Shown one piece after another: positions 1 through 8,743 of a stretch of DNA of 58,094 nucleotides; positions within the stretch are counted from its first letter, which is position 1, and each line of letters opens with the position of its first letter. Origin of the DNA: Bacteroidota bacterium (GTDB lineage: Bacteria; Bacteroidota; Bacteroidia; Flavobacteriales; Flavobacteriaceae); contig JAHJTN010000015.1 in assembly GCA_018829465.1 (NCBI GenBank), positions 1 through 58,094 of the forward strand. The letters are read 5' to 3'. A program made the translations under genes and the position numbers. The notes beneath the pieces are model-generated. The model was not told where the DNA came from. It saw nothing but the letters and a program-made list of their open reading frames with translations, and did no database searches.

Positions 1-60
1 GAGGTATTTTCGGTTTTCTAAGTTGGTTTGCGAATCTCCCTTCGTTCAGTTTGATTAAAG

Positions 61-83
61 ACTTGTGCTGAGCGCAGTCGAAG
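61..83. repeat. REP-like repeat, copy 1
   Basis: The sequence carries the core TGAGCGCAGTCGAAG, reverse complement CTTCGACTGCGCTCA. Related cores occur near 31870, 56445, 56472 and 57725 in this window. Such short interspersed elements are common in intergenic DNA of Bacteroidetes. It lies in the gap downstream of cas2 and has no coding potential that I can see. Confidence 0.6.
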
Positions 84-155
84 CATTGGAAAACACGATA
101 TGAGTTGGGCTGCACCCTTCTATTATTCACCGTTTTAAAGTAAAATATCGTGCAT

Positions 156-208
156 AAAAAATGCTTCTTTTACGGTAGTGATAACCGTGATTGGAGCATT
201 TTTTTTTA
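156..208 (-). terminator. Bidirectional hairpin terminator after cas2
   Basis: A long hairpin directly follows the cas2 stop codon. The outer stem pairs 156-165 (AAAAAATGCT) with 195-204 (AGCATTTTTT). An inner stem pairs ACGGT at 172-176 with ACCGT at 184-188. Read on the minus strand it ends in a T run, as expected for a cas1-cas2 terminator. On the plus strand it also ends in T9, so it could equally end a plus-strand RNA coming from the left, such as a tracrRNA (see findings). Confidence 0.65.
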
Positions 209-535
209 AAACAATTCCAACTGCGTGGGCGGCGGCTCTTTCTCTACAACCGACTTCCCCCAAAAATTCATAATGTTTCCAAATTGTTTGTCTGTGATGC
301 GCATCACGCTCACTTTTCCCAAAGGCGGTAACAGTTTTTTGACGCGTTTTTCGTGTACGTCTGCGCTTTCACTGCTCGCACAATGGCGCATATACACAGA
401 GTATTGCATCATACTATAACCGTCTTTTAGCAGGTTGTTTCTAAACAAACTCGCGTTTCTTCGGTCTTTTTTAGTCTCGGTCGGTAAATCAAAAAACACA
501 AACAACCACATAATACGGTAGGCATTTAGTTCCAT
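206..535 (-). CDS. cas2: CRISPR-associated endonuclease Cas2 (type II-C like)
   Basis: Cas2 forms the Cas1-Cas2 integrase complex that inserts new spacers into CRISPR arrays. The 109-residue protein has the ferredoxin-like beginning with WLFVFFDLPT, where the Asp is the conserved Cas2 acid, followed by RNASLFRNNLLKDGY and QYSVYMRHC, typical of type II Cas2. The frame extends 14 codons upstream, but that extension lies inside cas1. The ATG at 535 leaves a 10-bp overlap with the cas1 stop, the usual arrangement. It is co-transcribed with cas1 and followed by a strong hairpin. No CRISPR array is visible in the 205 bp to its left. Confidence 0.9.
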   Translation of the reverse strand: MELNAYRIMWLFVFFDLPTETKKDRRNASLFRNNLLKDGYSMMQYSVYMRHCASSESADVHEKRVKKLLPPLGKVSVMRITDKQFGNIMNFWGKSVVEKEPPPTQLELF

Positions 536-1410
536 AATTTTGGATATTTGATGCGCTTTCTGTCGCCTAAAAAACATTGCTGCAATGAAGCAGTTGTTTT
601 AGACAAACCCACCATCAAAGGGCTTTTTTCGTCCTTGAAATAGACCGTTCGGGTAAGTATTTCCAGTAGCGCTGCTTTTGATTGGGTAGTGAGTGCTTCA
701 GTGCAGTTTTCTTGCATTAATGCATACACTTTTTCGTCAACAATGGGTCGAAAAGGTTCCATGATATCGTCTGCCAAGGCAAAAGCGTTGTATTTATTTC
801 GGTGGTTTATGCCGAGCGTGCAAAGAAGTCCGCTACCCGAAAGCGCTCTAGCCACTGCAGCACGCAAAATGGCGTAACCGTAGTTGAGATAGTTGTTTGG
901 AAATTCACCAAAACGTGCTCGCTTAATGTCTTTCTCAAAATAGGTTTTCCAATAGGCTTGTGCCGCCACGCCTTCCATATTGCTGCTGTCTCCACTGAGT
1001 ACCTTGTCTGCCAGAAAACGAAAGTGGTTTTTGCTACCGGAAATTTTTTCTAAAAGCAAGCCTTGGTTTTTAATCTTTTCTACCACAGTTTGCTGCCAGA
1101 GCTGTTTCTTTAATGGCTGTGATGCTTGAATTTGATTTTTAAAAATTTCCTGTTGTATGTGATGGCTGTTGAGGTTGAGAAACATCCCATTAGGCAGGTG
1201 GTTGTTGCCACAAATGAGAACTGCTGCGTTGTTTTCAATGAGTAAATTCAAAGCCGGAAGGCTCAAAAAACTCTCTTGGTTTTCAACCACAACAAAGCCA
1301 ATATCTTCTATCGGAATGCTGCCTTCTCGGGTTTCGGATTGGATGAGAAGTTGCCGGTTTTTTACTTTCAGCGAACTTTTTTGCGTGATAAAAATGGTTT
1401 TTTTTAACAT
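526..1410 (-). CDS. cas1: CRISPR-associated endonuclease Cas1 (type II-C like)
   Basis: Cas1 is the catalytic subunit of the spacer integrase. The protein has 294 residues, the usual size for type II Cas1. The metal-binding residues are recognisable: Glu146 in NMEGVAAQAYW, His203 in GINHRNKYN, and the acidic cluster Asp214/Asp215/Glu218 in ADDIMEPFRP. It overlaps cas2 by 10 bp. In type II-C loci cas9 normally lies directly upstream of cas1, but here the upstream neighbour is an SGNH hydrolase 123 bp away and no Cas9 reading frame exists in the window. The effector must be to the left of the window, elsewhere in the genome, or lost. Confidence 0.93.
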   Translation of the reverse strand: MLKKTIFITQKSSLKVKNRQLLIQSETREGSIPIEDIGFVVVENQESFLSLPALNLLIENNAAVLICGNNHLPNGMFLNLNSHHIQQEIFKNQIQASQPLKKQLWQQTVVEKIKNQGLLLEKISGSKNHFRFLADKVLSGDSSNMEGVAAQAYWKTYFEKDIKRARFGEFPNNYLNYGYAILRAAVARALSGSGLLCTLGINHRNKYNAFALADDIMEPFRPIVDEKVYALMQENCTEALTTQSKAALLEILTRTVYFKDEKSPLMVGLSKTTASLQQCFLGDRKRIKYPKLWN

Positions 1411-1533
1411 ATCTGTTGTATCAAATTGATTACAAGATAGTTAAAAAAATAAAAAAAAACACATTGCGAAACCTCACGTTACACATACCGATGTTTTTTC
1501 TGTAAATACAAGTTCTGTTGGACGAAGAAAAAA

Positions 1534-2187
1534 CTATTTGTGGTTTTGCAAGGCTTCTAAAAATGCTTCGGCCACAAGTTGATTTCCGGTTTCGTTCAGG
1601 TGGACGCGATCGGTAGTCAGGATGCCTTTTTCCAAGTTTTCCGGATTGTGCGTGCGGCTATATTCAAGAAAAATAGTGCGGAGATCTACCAAGCCGCTTT
1701 CTGTGCTTTTCGCAATTTTTTTGATGGTTTTTGCATAGGCATTGAGGTCGCCGTCTTGCGGATTGCTCGCATCCCATTTTTCGCCGATAAAGGTGGGCGT
1801 CACGCAAATTACTTGTGCGCCTTGTGCCTGAATTTTTCTAATAATGGCGCGGTAAAATTTTTCAAATTTATCCAAATCTGTACCTGTTCCAAAATCTGAT
1901 TTGTGCCAAACATCATTAATCCCAACATAAATAAAGACAATATCCGGTTGGTGTTTCAATACGTCATTTTCCAACCGCAAATACAAATCGTACACTTTAT
2001 CTCCGCCGATTCCGGCACCAATAAACTCGAATACTTGTGCGTTGGCTTTTGCTTTTAGCAAGCTAATGTAGCCATTGGTTTGCGTCCCCATTTCGGTAAT
2101 GGAATCGCCAAAAAATACAATTCTTTTTGGTTTTTGGATTGGTGTGATCATGAAGAGGGAAATCAACAAAAGAATTAGATTTTTCAT
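1534..2187 (-). CDS. Secreted SGNH/GDSL-family hydrolase
   Basis: Probable exported esterase or lipase of the SGNH superfamily, about 217 residues. After a short hydrophobic N-terminus (MKNLILLLISLFMI) come block I FFGDSITEMG with the nucleophile Ser, block II around GIGGDKVYD, block III GINDVWH, and block V TDRVHLNETG with the catalytic Asp and His. Substrate cannot be told; relatives deacetylate carbohydrates or cleave phospholipids. The frame is open 18 codons further upstream, but that would overlap the thioredoxin-like gene. The ATG at 2187 gives a 17-bp gap and a signal-like N-terminus. It is the last gene of the gpmI-thioredoxin-hydrolase run. Confidence 0.82.
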   Translation of the reverse strand: MKNLILLLISLFMITPIQKPKRIVFFGDSITEMGTQTNGYISLLKAKANAQVFEFIGAGIGGDKVYDLYLRLENDVLKHQPDIVFIYVGINDVWHKSDFGTGTDLDKFEKFYRAIIRKIQAQGAQVICVTPTFIGEKWDASNPQDGDLNAYAKTIKKIAKSTESGLVDLRTIFLEYSRTHNPENLEKGILTTDRVHLNETGNQLVAEAFLEALQNHK

Positions 2188-2204
2188 AGAGCCGCAACCA
2201 ATTA

Positions 2205-2771
2205 TTAAAAATCGTAAGCGTGTCTGTAAAACTGTCCACAAAGTATGGTCAGCATATCTTTCTCAACGTTTTCAATCGGGATTTCCACAATGCGGTTAAT
2301 TTCTTCTCCATCTCTATAAAAAATGATAGTAGGGACGTTGGTGATGTTGTATCCTTCCAATAAATCAGCAGGCTCGTTTTTGTCTTCATTAATCATCACG
2401 GTAGTCAATTTGTCTTTTGGAAATTTCAACGCATCCAATATTTTGATAAAACCGGGTACTTCCCGGTGGCTGTCTTCACACCATGTACCCATAAACATTT
2501 TGATACTGACATCTCCTTGCAGGTGTGGTTTGATGGCTTTCAAGGTTTCCGCATTGGGTTGGTAGGACTCATAGCCCCTGTTAAACCAAAGATTATAAGG
2601 CGCTTCTTTCAATACCGATATGTCTTGATATCCCATCAACACAGGGTCGTCTTCAAATGAGGAAACGATGCTGTCTTGTTGAACTTCTTGGGTGTTTTTT
2701 TCAGCTTCTTTGGGTTCGTTTTTGCAGGCAAAAACAAGGATCGAAAGGCATAAAATTGTGATTTTCTTCAT
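2205..2771 (-). CDS. Thioredoxin-fold lipoprotein with CxxS active site
   Basis: A 188-residue lipoprotein: the N-terminus MKKITILCLSILVFAC fits a lipobox (VFA-C). The following domain has a thioredoxin fold, with the signature MFMGTWCEDSHREVPGF near residues 93-109 and the cis-Pro motif ITNVPTIIFYRDG near residues 144-156. The usual CxxC is CEDS, so only one active-site cysteine remains. Such monothiol enzymes tend to reduce or isomerise mixed disulfides, or act as scaffolds, rather than cycle as dithiol reductases. It sits 20 bp downstream of gpmI and 17 bp upstream of the SGNH hydrolase, so the three are probably one transcript. Confidence 0.8.
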   Translation of the reverse strand: MKKITILCLSILVFACKNEPKEAEKNTQEVQQDSIVSSFEDDPVLMGYQDISVLKEAPYNLWFNRGYESYQPNAETLKAIKPHLQGDVSIKMFMGTWCEDSHREVPGFIKILDALKFPKDKLTTVMINEDKNEPADLLEGYNITNVPTIIFYRDGEEINRIVEIPIENVEKDMLTILCGQFYRHAYDF

Positions 2772-2791
2772 GTCGGTAGTTGCTTTTGAGT

Positions 2792-4306
2792 TTAAATCAA
2801 TGCGTGTCGGGTCATGGCTTCGGGCTTTTCAATGCCCATGAGTTTAAGTATGGTTGGTGCCATATCACCCAAGACGCCCGGTTTGATTTCTTTGATTTCT
2901 TTATCTACTAAAATAAGTGGCACCGGGTTGGTGGTGTGGGCCGTGTTGGGCGATCCATCCGGGTTTATCATGGTTTCACAATTCCCGTGGTCGGCTATTA
3001 TTAAGGTTGTATATTCATTTTCCAAAGCCGTTTCTACAATGTCCTTAACACAGGCATCTACAGCTTCGCATGCTTTGATGGCGGCTTCCATCACTCCGGT
3101 ATGTCCTACCATATCTCCGTTAGCAAAATTGAGGCAGACAAAATCTACTTCGCCTTTTTGTAGTTCCGGTACAAGTGCATCTCGGAGTTCGTATGCGCTC
3201 ATCTCGGGTTTCAAATCATAGGTGGCTACTTTGGGCGAGTTTTTCAGAATGCGGGTTTCGTCCACAAAAGGATTTTCGCGTCCACCGGAAAAGAAAAAAG
3301 TAACATGCGGATACTTTTCTGTTTCGGCTATGCGAATTTGTTTTTTGCCGTGTTTTTCCAGAATTTCACCCAAGGTTTCGGTGAGGTTTTCTTTGTCGTA
3401 CACCACGTGTATGTTCTCAAAAGTATCGTCGTAGTTGGTCAAAGTTACATAGTAGAGGGGAATTTTGCGCATTTGATATTCCGCAAAGTCTTGTTGAGAT
3501 AGCACTTGTGTCAATTCACGACCCCGATCGGTTCGGAAATTGAAGAAGATGACTACATCGTCTTCTTGAATTTTTGCAATGGGTTTGTTGTTCTGAGTCA
3601 GTACTATAGGTTTGATAAATTCGTCAGTTACACCTTCGTCATAACTTTTTTGAATTTCTTGAACTACATCTTCGCAAAGTGTTCCTTTGCCCAATACCAA
3701 CAGGTCATAAGCTTGCTTGACGCGTTCCCAGCGTTTGTCTCTGTCCATGGCGTAATAGCGCCCGATAACGGTTGCCAATTTTCCGCCCGATTGCTTCATG
3801 TGTTGCTGCAAATCTTGTATATAGCCCAATCCGGATTTTGGATCCACATCGCGGCCATCTGTAAAGGCGTGTACATAGACGTTAGTCAAACCATGTGCAT
3901 TTGTAGCATCGAGCAAACCTTTGAGGTGGTCGATGTGTGAGTGAACGCCACCGTCTGAAAGCAATCCTAAAAAATGTATGGGTTTGTTGTGTTTTTTAGC
4001 ATGTTCAAATGCTTTGACCAATTCCGGCTCTTGCGTAAGGGTTTTGTGCTGAACCGCAAGATTGATTTTGGTTAGGTCTTGATATACGATTCGTCCGGCA
4101 CCCAAATTCATGTGGCCCACTTCACTGTTTCCCATCTGGCCTTCGGGCAACCCTACGTTGAGTCCGTCGGTGCGAAGTGTGGTATGTGGAAATTTCTTAT
4201 AAAGACTATCGATGAAAGGTGTATTTGCATGATCTACGGCCGATACTTTAGGATCCGGAGAAATGCCCCAACCGTCAAGTATCATCAGGATAACTTTTTT
4301 ATGCAT
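2792..4306 (-). CDS. gpmI: 2,3-bisphosphoglycerate-independent phosphoglycerate mutase
   Basis: Interconverts 3-phosphoglycerate and 2-phosphoglycerate in glycolysis and gluconeogenesis, using two Mn ions and a phosphoserine intermediate. At 504 residues it has the family length. The N-terminal phosphatase part has LMILDGWGIS and the nucleophile Ser in MGNSEVGHMNLGAG. The transferase part has HAFTDGRDVDP and GRYYAMDRD. The C-terminal metal site shows NFANGDMVGHTG and IADHGNCE. This is the alkaline-phosphatase-superfamily enzyme, unrelated to the cofactor-dependent GpmA. A CAAAGATA at 4335-4342, which is TATCTTTG on the minus strand, is a plausible -7 box just upstream. Confidence 0.97.
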   Translation of the reverse strand: MHKKVILMILDGWGISPDPKVSAVDHANTPFIDSLYKKFPHTTLRTDGLNVGLPEGQMGNSEVGHMNLGAGRIVYQDLTKINLAVQHKTLTQEPELVKAFEHAKKHNKPIHFLGLLSDGGVHSHIDHLKGLLDATNAHGLTNVYVHAFTDGRDVDPKSGLGYIQDLQQHMKQSGGKLATVIGRYYAMDRDKRWERVKQAYDLLVLGKGTLCEDVVQEIQKSYDEGVTDEFIKPIVLTQNNKPIAKIQEDDVVIFFNFRTDRGRELTQVLSQQDFAEYQMRKIPLYYVTLTNYDDTFENIHVVYDKENLTETLGEILEKHGKKQIRIAETEKYPHVTFFFSGGRENPFVDETRILKNSPKVATYDLKPEMSAYELRDALVPELQKGEVDFVCLNFANGDMVGHTGVMEAAIKACEAVDACVKDIVETALENEYTTLIIADHGNCETMINPDGSPNTAHTTNPVPLILVDKEIKEIKPGVLGDMAPTILKLMGIEKPEAMTRHALI

Positions 4307-4427
4307 GGTATTTTCGTTTCTTTTTTTTGAAATACAAAGATACGAAAGATTTGAAGGTTTGCGGGTTTGAAAACCTATAAAATGAAGGTTTAACGAAAAG
4401 TTGACCGACCGTTACATGTGTAAATTT

Positions 4428-4871
4428 TTAATCTTTACGATTCCTATTTCGGTATTCTTCCAGCATTTTTCGGTCAAAGTCGTACTCTACTTTTTGTAGC
4501 TGCAGAATCTTTTTGGGCGAAACCACTCCTGCCAAGGCGAGCATCATTTTTTTGCGTTCAGTTAAAATGGTTTCCTCGAGCTGAAACATTTTTTCAAGAT
4601 AGTTTTTGGCTTCTTGTTCACTGAAGTTTTGCGCATTTTCCCGAACCGTTTTTCTGATTTCTCTCAGTTCGTGACGGCTGGGTCTGTAGATGTTGTTTTC
4701 AAAAGCGTTGTAAAGCGGCCAAAATTTTTCAGCCTCGGTTGCAGACAGTTCGAGCTCTTGTGTAATAAAGGCTGTCTTCATGGCCATCACCCGATCGTGA
4801 TAGTCATTTTTTTGTGCATATATGAAGGTCTGAACCGACAAAATGACAATAAGAATGAATAATTTTTTCAT
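4428..4871 (-). CDS. Spy/CpxP-like periplasmic protein
   Basis: A 147-residue secreted, mostly helical protein. A signal peptide (MKKLFILIVILSVQTFIYA) is followed by a charged region with the pattern ELELSATEAEKFWPLYNAFE and an LxxxxxxILTERKKMM segment, as seen in Bacteroidetes proteins often labelled 'sensor of ECF-type sigma factor' and distantly like the Spy/CpxP envelope chaperones. It is third in a row after an ECF sigma factor and a single-pass membrane protein. I infer a role in sensing or relieving envelope stress for that sigma factor. The assignment to Spy/CpxP rests on composition and context only. Confidence 0.65.
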   Translation of the reverse strand: MKKLFILIVILSVQTFIYAQKNDYHDRVMAMKTAFITQELELSATEAEKFWPLYNAFENNIYRPSRHELREIRKTVRENAQNFSEQEAKNYLEKMFQLEETILTERKKMMLALAGVVSPKKILQLQKVEYDFDRKMLEEYRNRNRKD

Positions 4872-4993
4872 GTGTTTATATTTATCAAGTGATTGATATT
4901 AGTTTTTACAGGTGTATAAACTGCTACTGTGAGCAAACAATGCATAAACGCTTTATTTTGAAGCGATTGCTTAAATTTGAATTTTTAATATTA

Positions 4994-5518
4994 TCAGTTT
5001 TCATCATCATAATCAAAGGCAGAAAGATTTTCTGCAAGGTATTGTGCCATTTCGTCACCACTCAATTCAGCACTCCCAAAAGGATCAAAAGTAAAATCAG
5101 ACGACAACAATTGCTCCCAATCAAACGCTGAAAGGTTGATGTCGGTTTCCAGATAATTTTTGATATCAGTTTCTCCCACAACCACTTCTGTTTGGATATT
5201 TGCGGTTGGTGTTTTCAGAAAATATGTCAGTCCTAACAGTGCTACACTAATAGCTGCGACACGCCAAAAACGAGGCGTTAGTTTTCTGACTTTTGGTGCA
5301 GTGGGATGTAATTTGGAAAGGATTTCTATGCGGTTGTTTTCAAAATAATTTACAGGGATTTCAAAACCTGTATTTCTTTCTTTGGAAAATCCTTCAACGG
5401 AATTTTTTAAATCAGTTCTTAACAACATTTTTTTATTGAAATCTGCAAAATAATTTTCCGGAACCACAAAGCCGGAATCTTGTTTTGAGGGGGTATTATG
5501 TTGTCTGTTCAGTTTCAT
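4994..5518 (-). CDS. Single-pass membrane protein, candidate anti-sigma factor
   Basis: A 174-residue protein. The N-terminal ~95 residues are hydrophilic and contain a repeated motif (FVVPENYFADF near residue 18 and FEIPVNYFENN near residue 52). One transmembrane segment follows near residues 88-104 (FWRVAAISVALLGLTYF), then an acidic C-terminal part. This topology, directly downstream of an ECF sigma gene, fits an anti-sigma factor with a cytoplasmic N-terminus. No zinc-binding HxxxCxxC motif is present, so it is not a ZAS-type anti-sigma. The function is inferred from context. Confidence 0.6.
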   Translation of the reverse strand: MKLNRQHNTPSKQDSGFVVPENYFADFNKKMLLRTDLKNSVEGFSKERNTGFEIPVNYFENNRIEILSKLHPTAPKVRKLTPRFWRVAAISVALLGLTYFLKTPTANIQTEVVVGETDIKNYLETDINLSAFDWEQLLSSDFTFDPFGSAELSGDEMAQYLAENLSAFDYDDEN

Positions 5519-5606
5519 TTTGTGTGTGGTTTGTGTATTATTTCTGTGTCTATGGTTGTTTAGTTAATTTTGTATCAAGGTTTTGACGCATCAAAAGGCA
5601 TAAGGT

Positions 5607-6146
5607 TTAACGTTCTTTTAAAAATGATTCAATTTTTTTTACAGCGTGGTGGTATGATGCTTTCAGCGCGCCTTCTGTGGTGTTGAGGATTTCTGATATT
5701 TCACTGTATTTCAGGTTGTCAAAATAATGCATGTTAAAAACGAGTTGTTGCTTCTCAGGCAATTGTGCTACAGCTTGTTGAAGTTTTAATTGAATTTCGT
5801 CTCCGTCAAAATACACATCGGCTTGCAAACTGCTCACCCGCTGTTGTTTTAAAACTTCCGGAGTGATTTGCGTCTTTTTGGATTCCTTGCGCAGGTGTGA
5901 CAAAGCCTCGTTGGTAGCGATGCGATAGAGCCACGAAAACAATTTGGATTCGCCTTTAAACTCTTGGATGTGGTGAAATACTTTGATAAAAACATTTTGC
6001 AGAACATCATCGGCATCGTCATGTGAAATGACAATTTTTCGGATGTGCCAATACAAGGGTTTTTGGTACAATTCCAACAAGGTTTCAAAAGCAGCGTTTC
6101 GGGTCTGCTCATCTTGAAGTTGCGCTACGAGTGCGGAGTCTTGCAA
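5607..6146 (-). CDS. ECF-type RNA polymerase sigma factor
   Basis: A 179-residue group 4 sigma factor. Region 2 is visible in HDDADDVLQNVFIKVFHHI and the SKLFSWLYRIATNEALSHLR helix. Region 4 shows QLPEKQQLVFNMHYFDN and the helix-turn-helix YSEISEILNTTEGALKASYH near the C-terminus. Regions 1 and 3 are absent, as in all ECF factors. It heads an apparent operon with the membrane protein and the Spy-like protein, an arrangement pointing to envelope-stress control. Promoters it recognises cannot be named from this window. Confidence 0.92.
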   Translation of the reverse strand: MQDSALVAQLQDEQTRNAAFETLLELYQKPLYWHIRKIVISHDDADDVLQNVFIKVFHHIQEFKGESKLFSWLYRIATNEALSHLRKESKKTQITPEVLKQQRVSSLQADVYFDGDEIQLKLQQAVAQLPEKQQLVFNMHYFDNLKYSEISEILNTTEGALKASYHHAVKKIESFLKER

Positions 6147-6230
6147 AACTTTTTAAGCTTAGACGTTAAAGGTACAAAATGGTTTAAAGAAAGATAGCTA
6201 TTGACTCTAAAACTTAAAGAGGACAACAAT

Positions 6231-7457
6231 TTATCTGCCTGCAGTGAGTTCTGCAATGCGCACAATGACGGCTACTGCTTTTTCCATATTTTCCAAGCTC
6301 ACATATTCGTACTTTCCGTGAAAATTATGTCCGCCGGCAAAAATGTTTGGGCATGGAAGTCCCTTAAAACTGAGCTGAGCACCATCGGTACCACCGCGAA
6401 TAGGTTTTATTATAGGTTTGATTCCCAAATCCTTCATGGCCTGCTCGGCTATGTCAACGATATGAAAAACCGGTTCTATTTTTTCGCGCATGTTGAAGTA
6501 TTGATCTTCGATTTGACAGCTAAAAAAATTCCCGTGTGCTGTGTTGAGTTTTTCTGTCAGTTCTTTTAGAAATAATTTTTTTTCTTCAAAAGCCCGGCTG
6601 TCGTGATCGCGAATGATGAAAGAAAGTGTCGTTTTTTCTATACTGCCGTTTTGCGAAGTGAGATGAAAAAATCCTTCGCGTCCCGACGTTTTTTCAGGTA
6701 CTTGATTTTCGGGTAATAGGCTCAGGAATTTGTGTGCCAACCCCATCGAGTTGACCATTTTGTCTTTGGCATAGCCCGGATGTACACTTTTTCCTGTTAT
6801 GGTGACAGTGGCCGCCGCAGCGTTGAAATTTTCGAATTCCAGTTCACCAACCTCACTGCCGTCCATAGTATAGGCCCAATCGGCGCCAAACTTTTTTACG
6901 TCAAATTTGTGGGCGCCGCGTCCAATTTCTTCATCGGGAGTAAACCCAACTCTAATTTTTCCGTGCGCTATTTCCGGATGAGACAGCAAGTATTCCATGG
7001 CAGTGACAATTTCGGCAATGCCGGCTTTGTCGTCTGCGCCCAAAAGCGTGTTGCCATCTGTGGTGATGAGTGTTTGGCCTTTGTGGGCAAGCAATTCGGG
7101 GAAGTAAGATGGCGACAATAAAATATTTTTTTCCTTGTTGAGCCAAATGTCTGTTCCGTCGTAGTTTTCTATAATTTGCGGTTTTACATGCGCAGCAGTA
7201 AAATCGGGAGAAGTATCAAAATGAGCAATAAAACCAATCGTAGGGATGTTTTTGCCATTGGCGTTTGCAGGCAATGTAGCCATCACATAAGCGTTTTCAT
7301 CCAGTGTCACATCTTGCATCCCGATTTCTTCAAGCTCATTTGCCAAATATTTGGCCAGTTTCCACTGTTTTTCTGTGCTTGGTGTCGTATCCGAATTGGC
7401 ATCAGATTGGGTGTCCATTTGCACATAGTGCAGAAAACGCTTCAATAAATTTTGCAT
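6231..7457 (-). CDS. pepT: Peptidase T (tripeptide aminopeptidase)
   Basis: Cytoplasmic M20-family zinc aminopeptidase that removes the N-terminal residue from tripeptides. It has 408 residues, the family length. Metal ligands and active-site signatures appear in order: [12 protein letters not shown] (His and Asp), [13 protein letters not shown] (bridging Asp), [11 protein letters not shown] (catalytic and metal Glu), [11 protein letters not shown], and the C-terminal [10 protein letters not shown] with the last metal His in [12 protein letters not shown]. It diverges from pyrD across a 92-bp gap. Confidence 0.96.
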   Translation of the reverse strand: MQNLLKRFLHYVQMDTQSDANSDTTPSTEKQWKLAKYLANELEEIGMQDVTLDENAYVMATLPANANGKNIPTIGFIAHFDTSPDFTAAHVKPQIIENYDGTDIWLNKEKNILLSPSYFPELLAHKGQTLITTDGNTLLGADDKAGIAEIVTAMEYLLSHPEIAHGKIRVGFTPDEEIGRGAHKFDVKKFGADWAYTMDGSEVGELEFENFNAAAATVTITGKSVHPGYAKDKMVNSMGLAHKFLSLLPENQVPEKTSGREGFFHLTSQNGSIEKTTLSFIIRDHDSRAFEEKKLFLKELTEKLNTAHGNFFSCQIEDQYFNMREKIEPVFHIVDIAEQAMKDLGIKPIIKPIRGGTDGAQLSFKGLPCPNIFAGGHNFHGKYEYVSLENMEKAVAVIVRIAELTAGR

Positions 7458-7549
7458 ATCAAATCTTTTGGTAAAAATACGGTTTACTTTGCACCCGTGT
7501 CAAGCAGAACTCTAATTTTCTATGTACTTTTGTGCAACATTTCTATCAC

Positions 7550-8587
7550 ATGTACAAACTGCTTTTTCGACCTGTTTTTTTTTGTTTTGATCCTGAAAAA
7601 GTTCACGAATGGACTTTTAAAGCTATTAAATCCATTTGTAAAATACCATTCCTAGTCTTTTTGATTCGAAAAATATATGTGATTGACAATCCACGCTTGC
7701 ACCGCGAAATCTTCGGACTTCGTTTTAAAAATCCCATAGGCTTGGCCGCCGGTTTTGACAAAGATGCCAAACTTTATGAAGAGTTGTCTCATTTTGGTTT
7801 TGGCTTTGTTGAAATTGGTACGCTCACCCCTAAACCGCAACCGGGCAATCCGAAAAAAAGGTTGTTTAGGTTGGTTGCAGATTCGGGTATCATCAATCGC
7901 ATGGGCTTCAACAACGAAGGCGTAAAGGCGGCTGTGTTGCGGTTAAACAAACAAAAAAATATAATTATTGGCGGCAATATTGGCAAAAACAAGATGACTG
8001 CCAACGACAATGCCCTAGACGATTATCTCTTTTGCTTGGAAAAACTTTACCCTTTTGTCGATTATTTTGCGCTGAATGTAAGTTCACCCAACACACCGGG
8101 TTTGCGTTCATTGCAAGACAAAGAACCCTTGCGCGAGTTGCTCAAAACGGTGAAGGCCAGGTCGCAGCAATTGCAAAAAGTACATCAGTTAGCCAAGCCA
8201 AGACCGGTTTTGCTTAAAATTGCACCCGATTTGACAAACGAGCAACTACTCGATATTATAGAGATTGTGATTTCTACTCAGACAGACGGCGTCATTGCAA
8301 CCAACACAACACTTTCGCGTAAAAACTTGCAGTCTCCCAACCAAAAAGAAACGGGCGGCTTGAGCGGTAAACCCCTTACGGATAGGAGTACGGAAGTGAT
8401 TAGGTTTATTGCAGAAAACAGCAAAAAAGCATTCCCCATCATCGGCGTAGGCGGTATTCATTCTACAGACGACGCTATTTCCAAACTAGAAGCCGGTGCA
8501 GATTTGGTTCAGCTTTATACAGGTTTTATCTACGAAGGACCGGGCTTGATTAAAAAAATCAATAAAGCTATTTTAGCTAGAGCCTAA
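7550..8587 (+). CDS. pyrD: Dihydroorotate dehydrogenase (quinone), class 2
   Basis: Oxidises dihydroorotate to orotate in pyrimidine synthesis, passing electrons to the membrane quinone pool. The 345-residue protein starts with the helical N-terminal extension typical of class 2 enzymes ([20 protein letters not shown]). Family motifs follow: [23 protein letters not shown] with the catalytic base Ser, LKIAPDLT, and [13 protein letters not shown] near the phosphate-binding site. The frame opens six codons earlier at 7532 with TTG. The ATG at 7550 is preferred because it starts the conserved helix. TACTTTTG at 7525-7532 resembles a -7 box. Confidence 0.95.
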   Translation: MYKLLFRPVFFCFDPEKVHEWTFKAIKSICKIPFLVFLIRKIYVIDNPRLHREIFGLRFKNPIGLAAGFDKDAKLYEELSHFGFGFVEIGTLTPKPQPGNPKKRLFRLVADSGIINRMGFNNEGVKAAVLRLNKQKNIIIGGNIGKNKMTANDNALDDYLFCLEKLYPFVDYFALNVSSPNTPGLRSLQDKEPLRELLKTVKARSQQLQKVHQLAKPRPVLLKIAPDLTNEQLLDIIEIVISTQTDGVIATNTTLSRKNLQSPNQKETGGLSGKPLTDRSTEVIRFIAENSKKAFPIIGVGGIHSTDDAISKLEAGADLVQLYTGFIYEGPGLIKKINKAILARA

Positions 8588-8743
8588 AACCGGAACATAT
8601 TTTAATGTCCAGCTATTTTCGGCGTAAATTTTTCTAATAATAAGTTGCGTTTGTTTGGTTTATATGCTGTGGAAGTTAAAAATTTTCTCAATCAATTTGT
8701 ATGGAGTAGGATTATAAAAATGCGAAATAATTATCTTTGAAGC

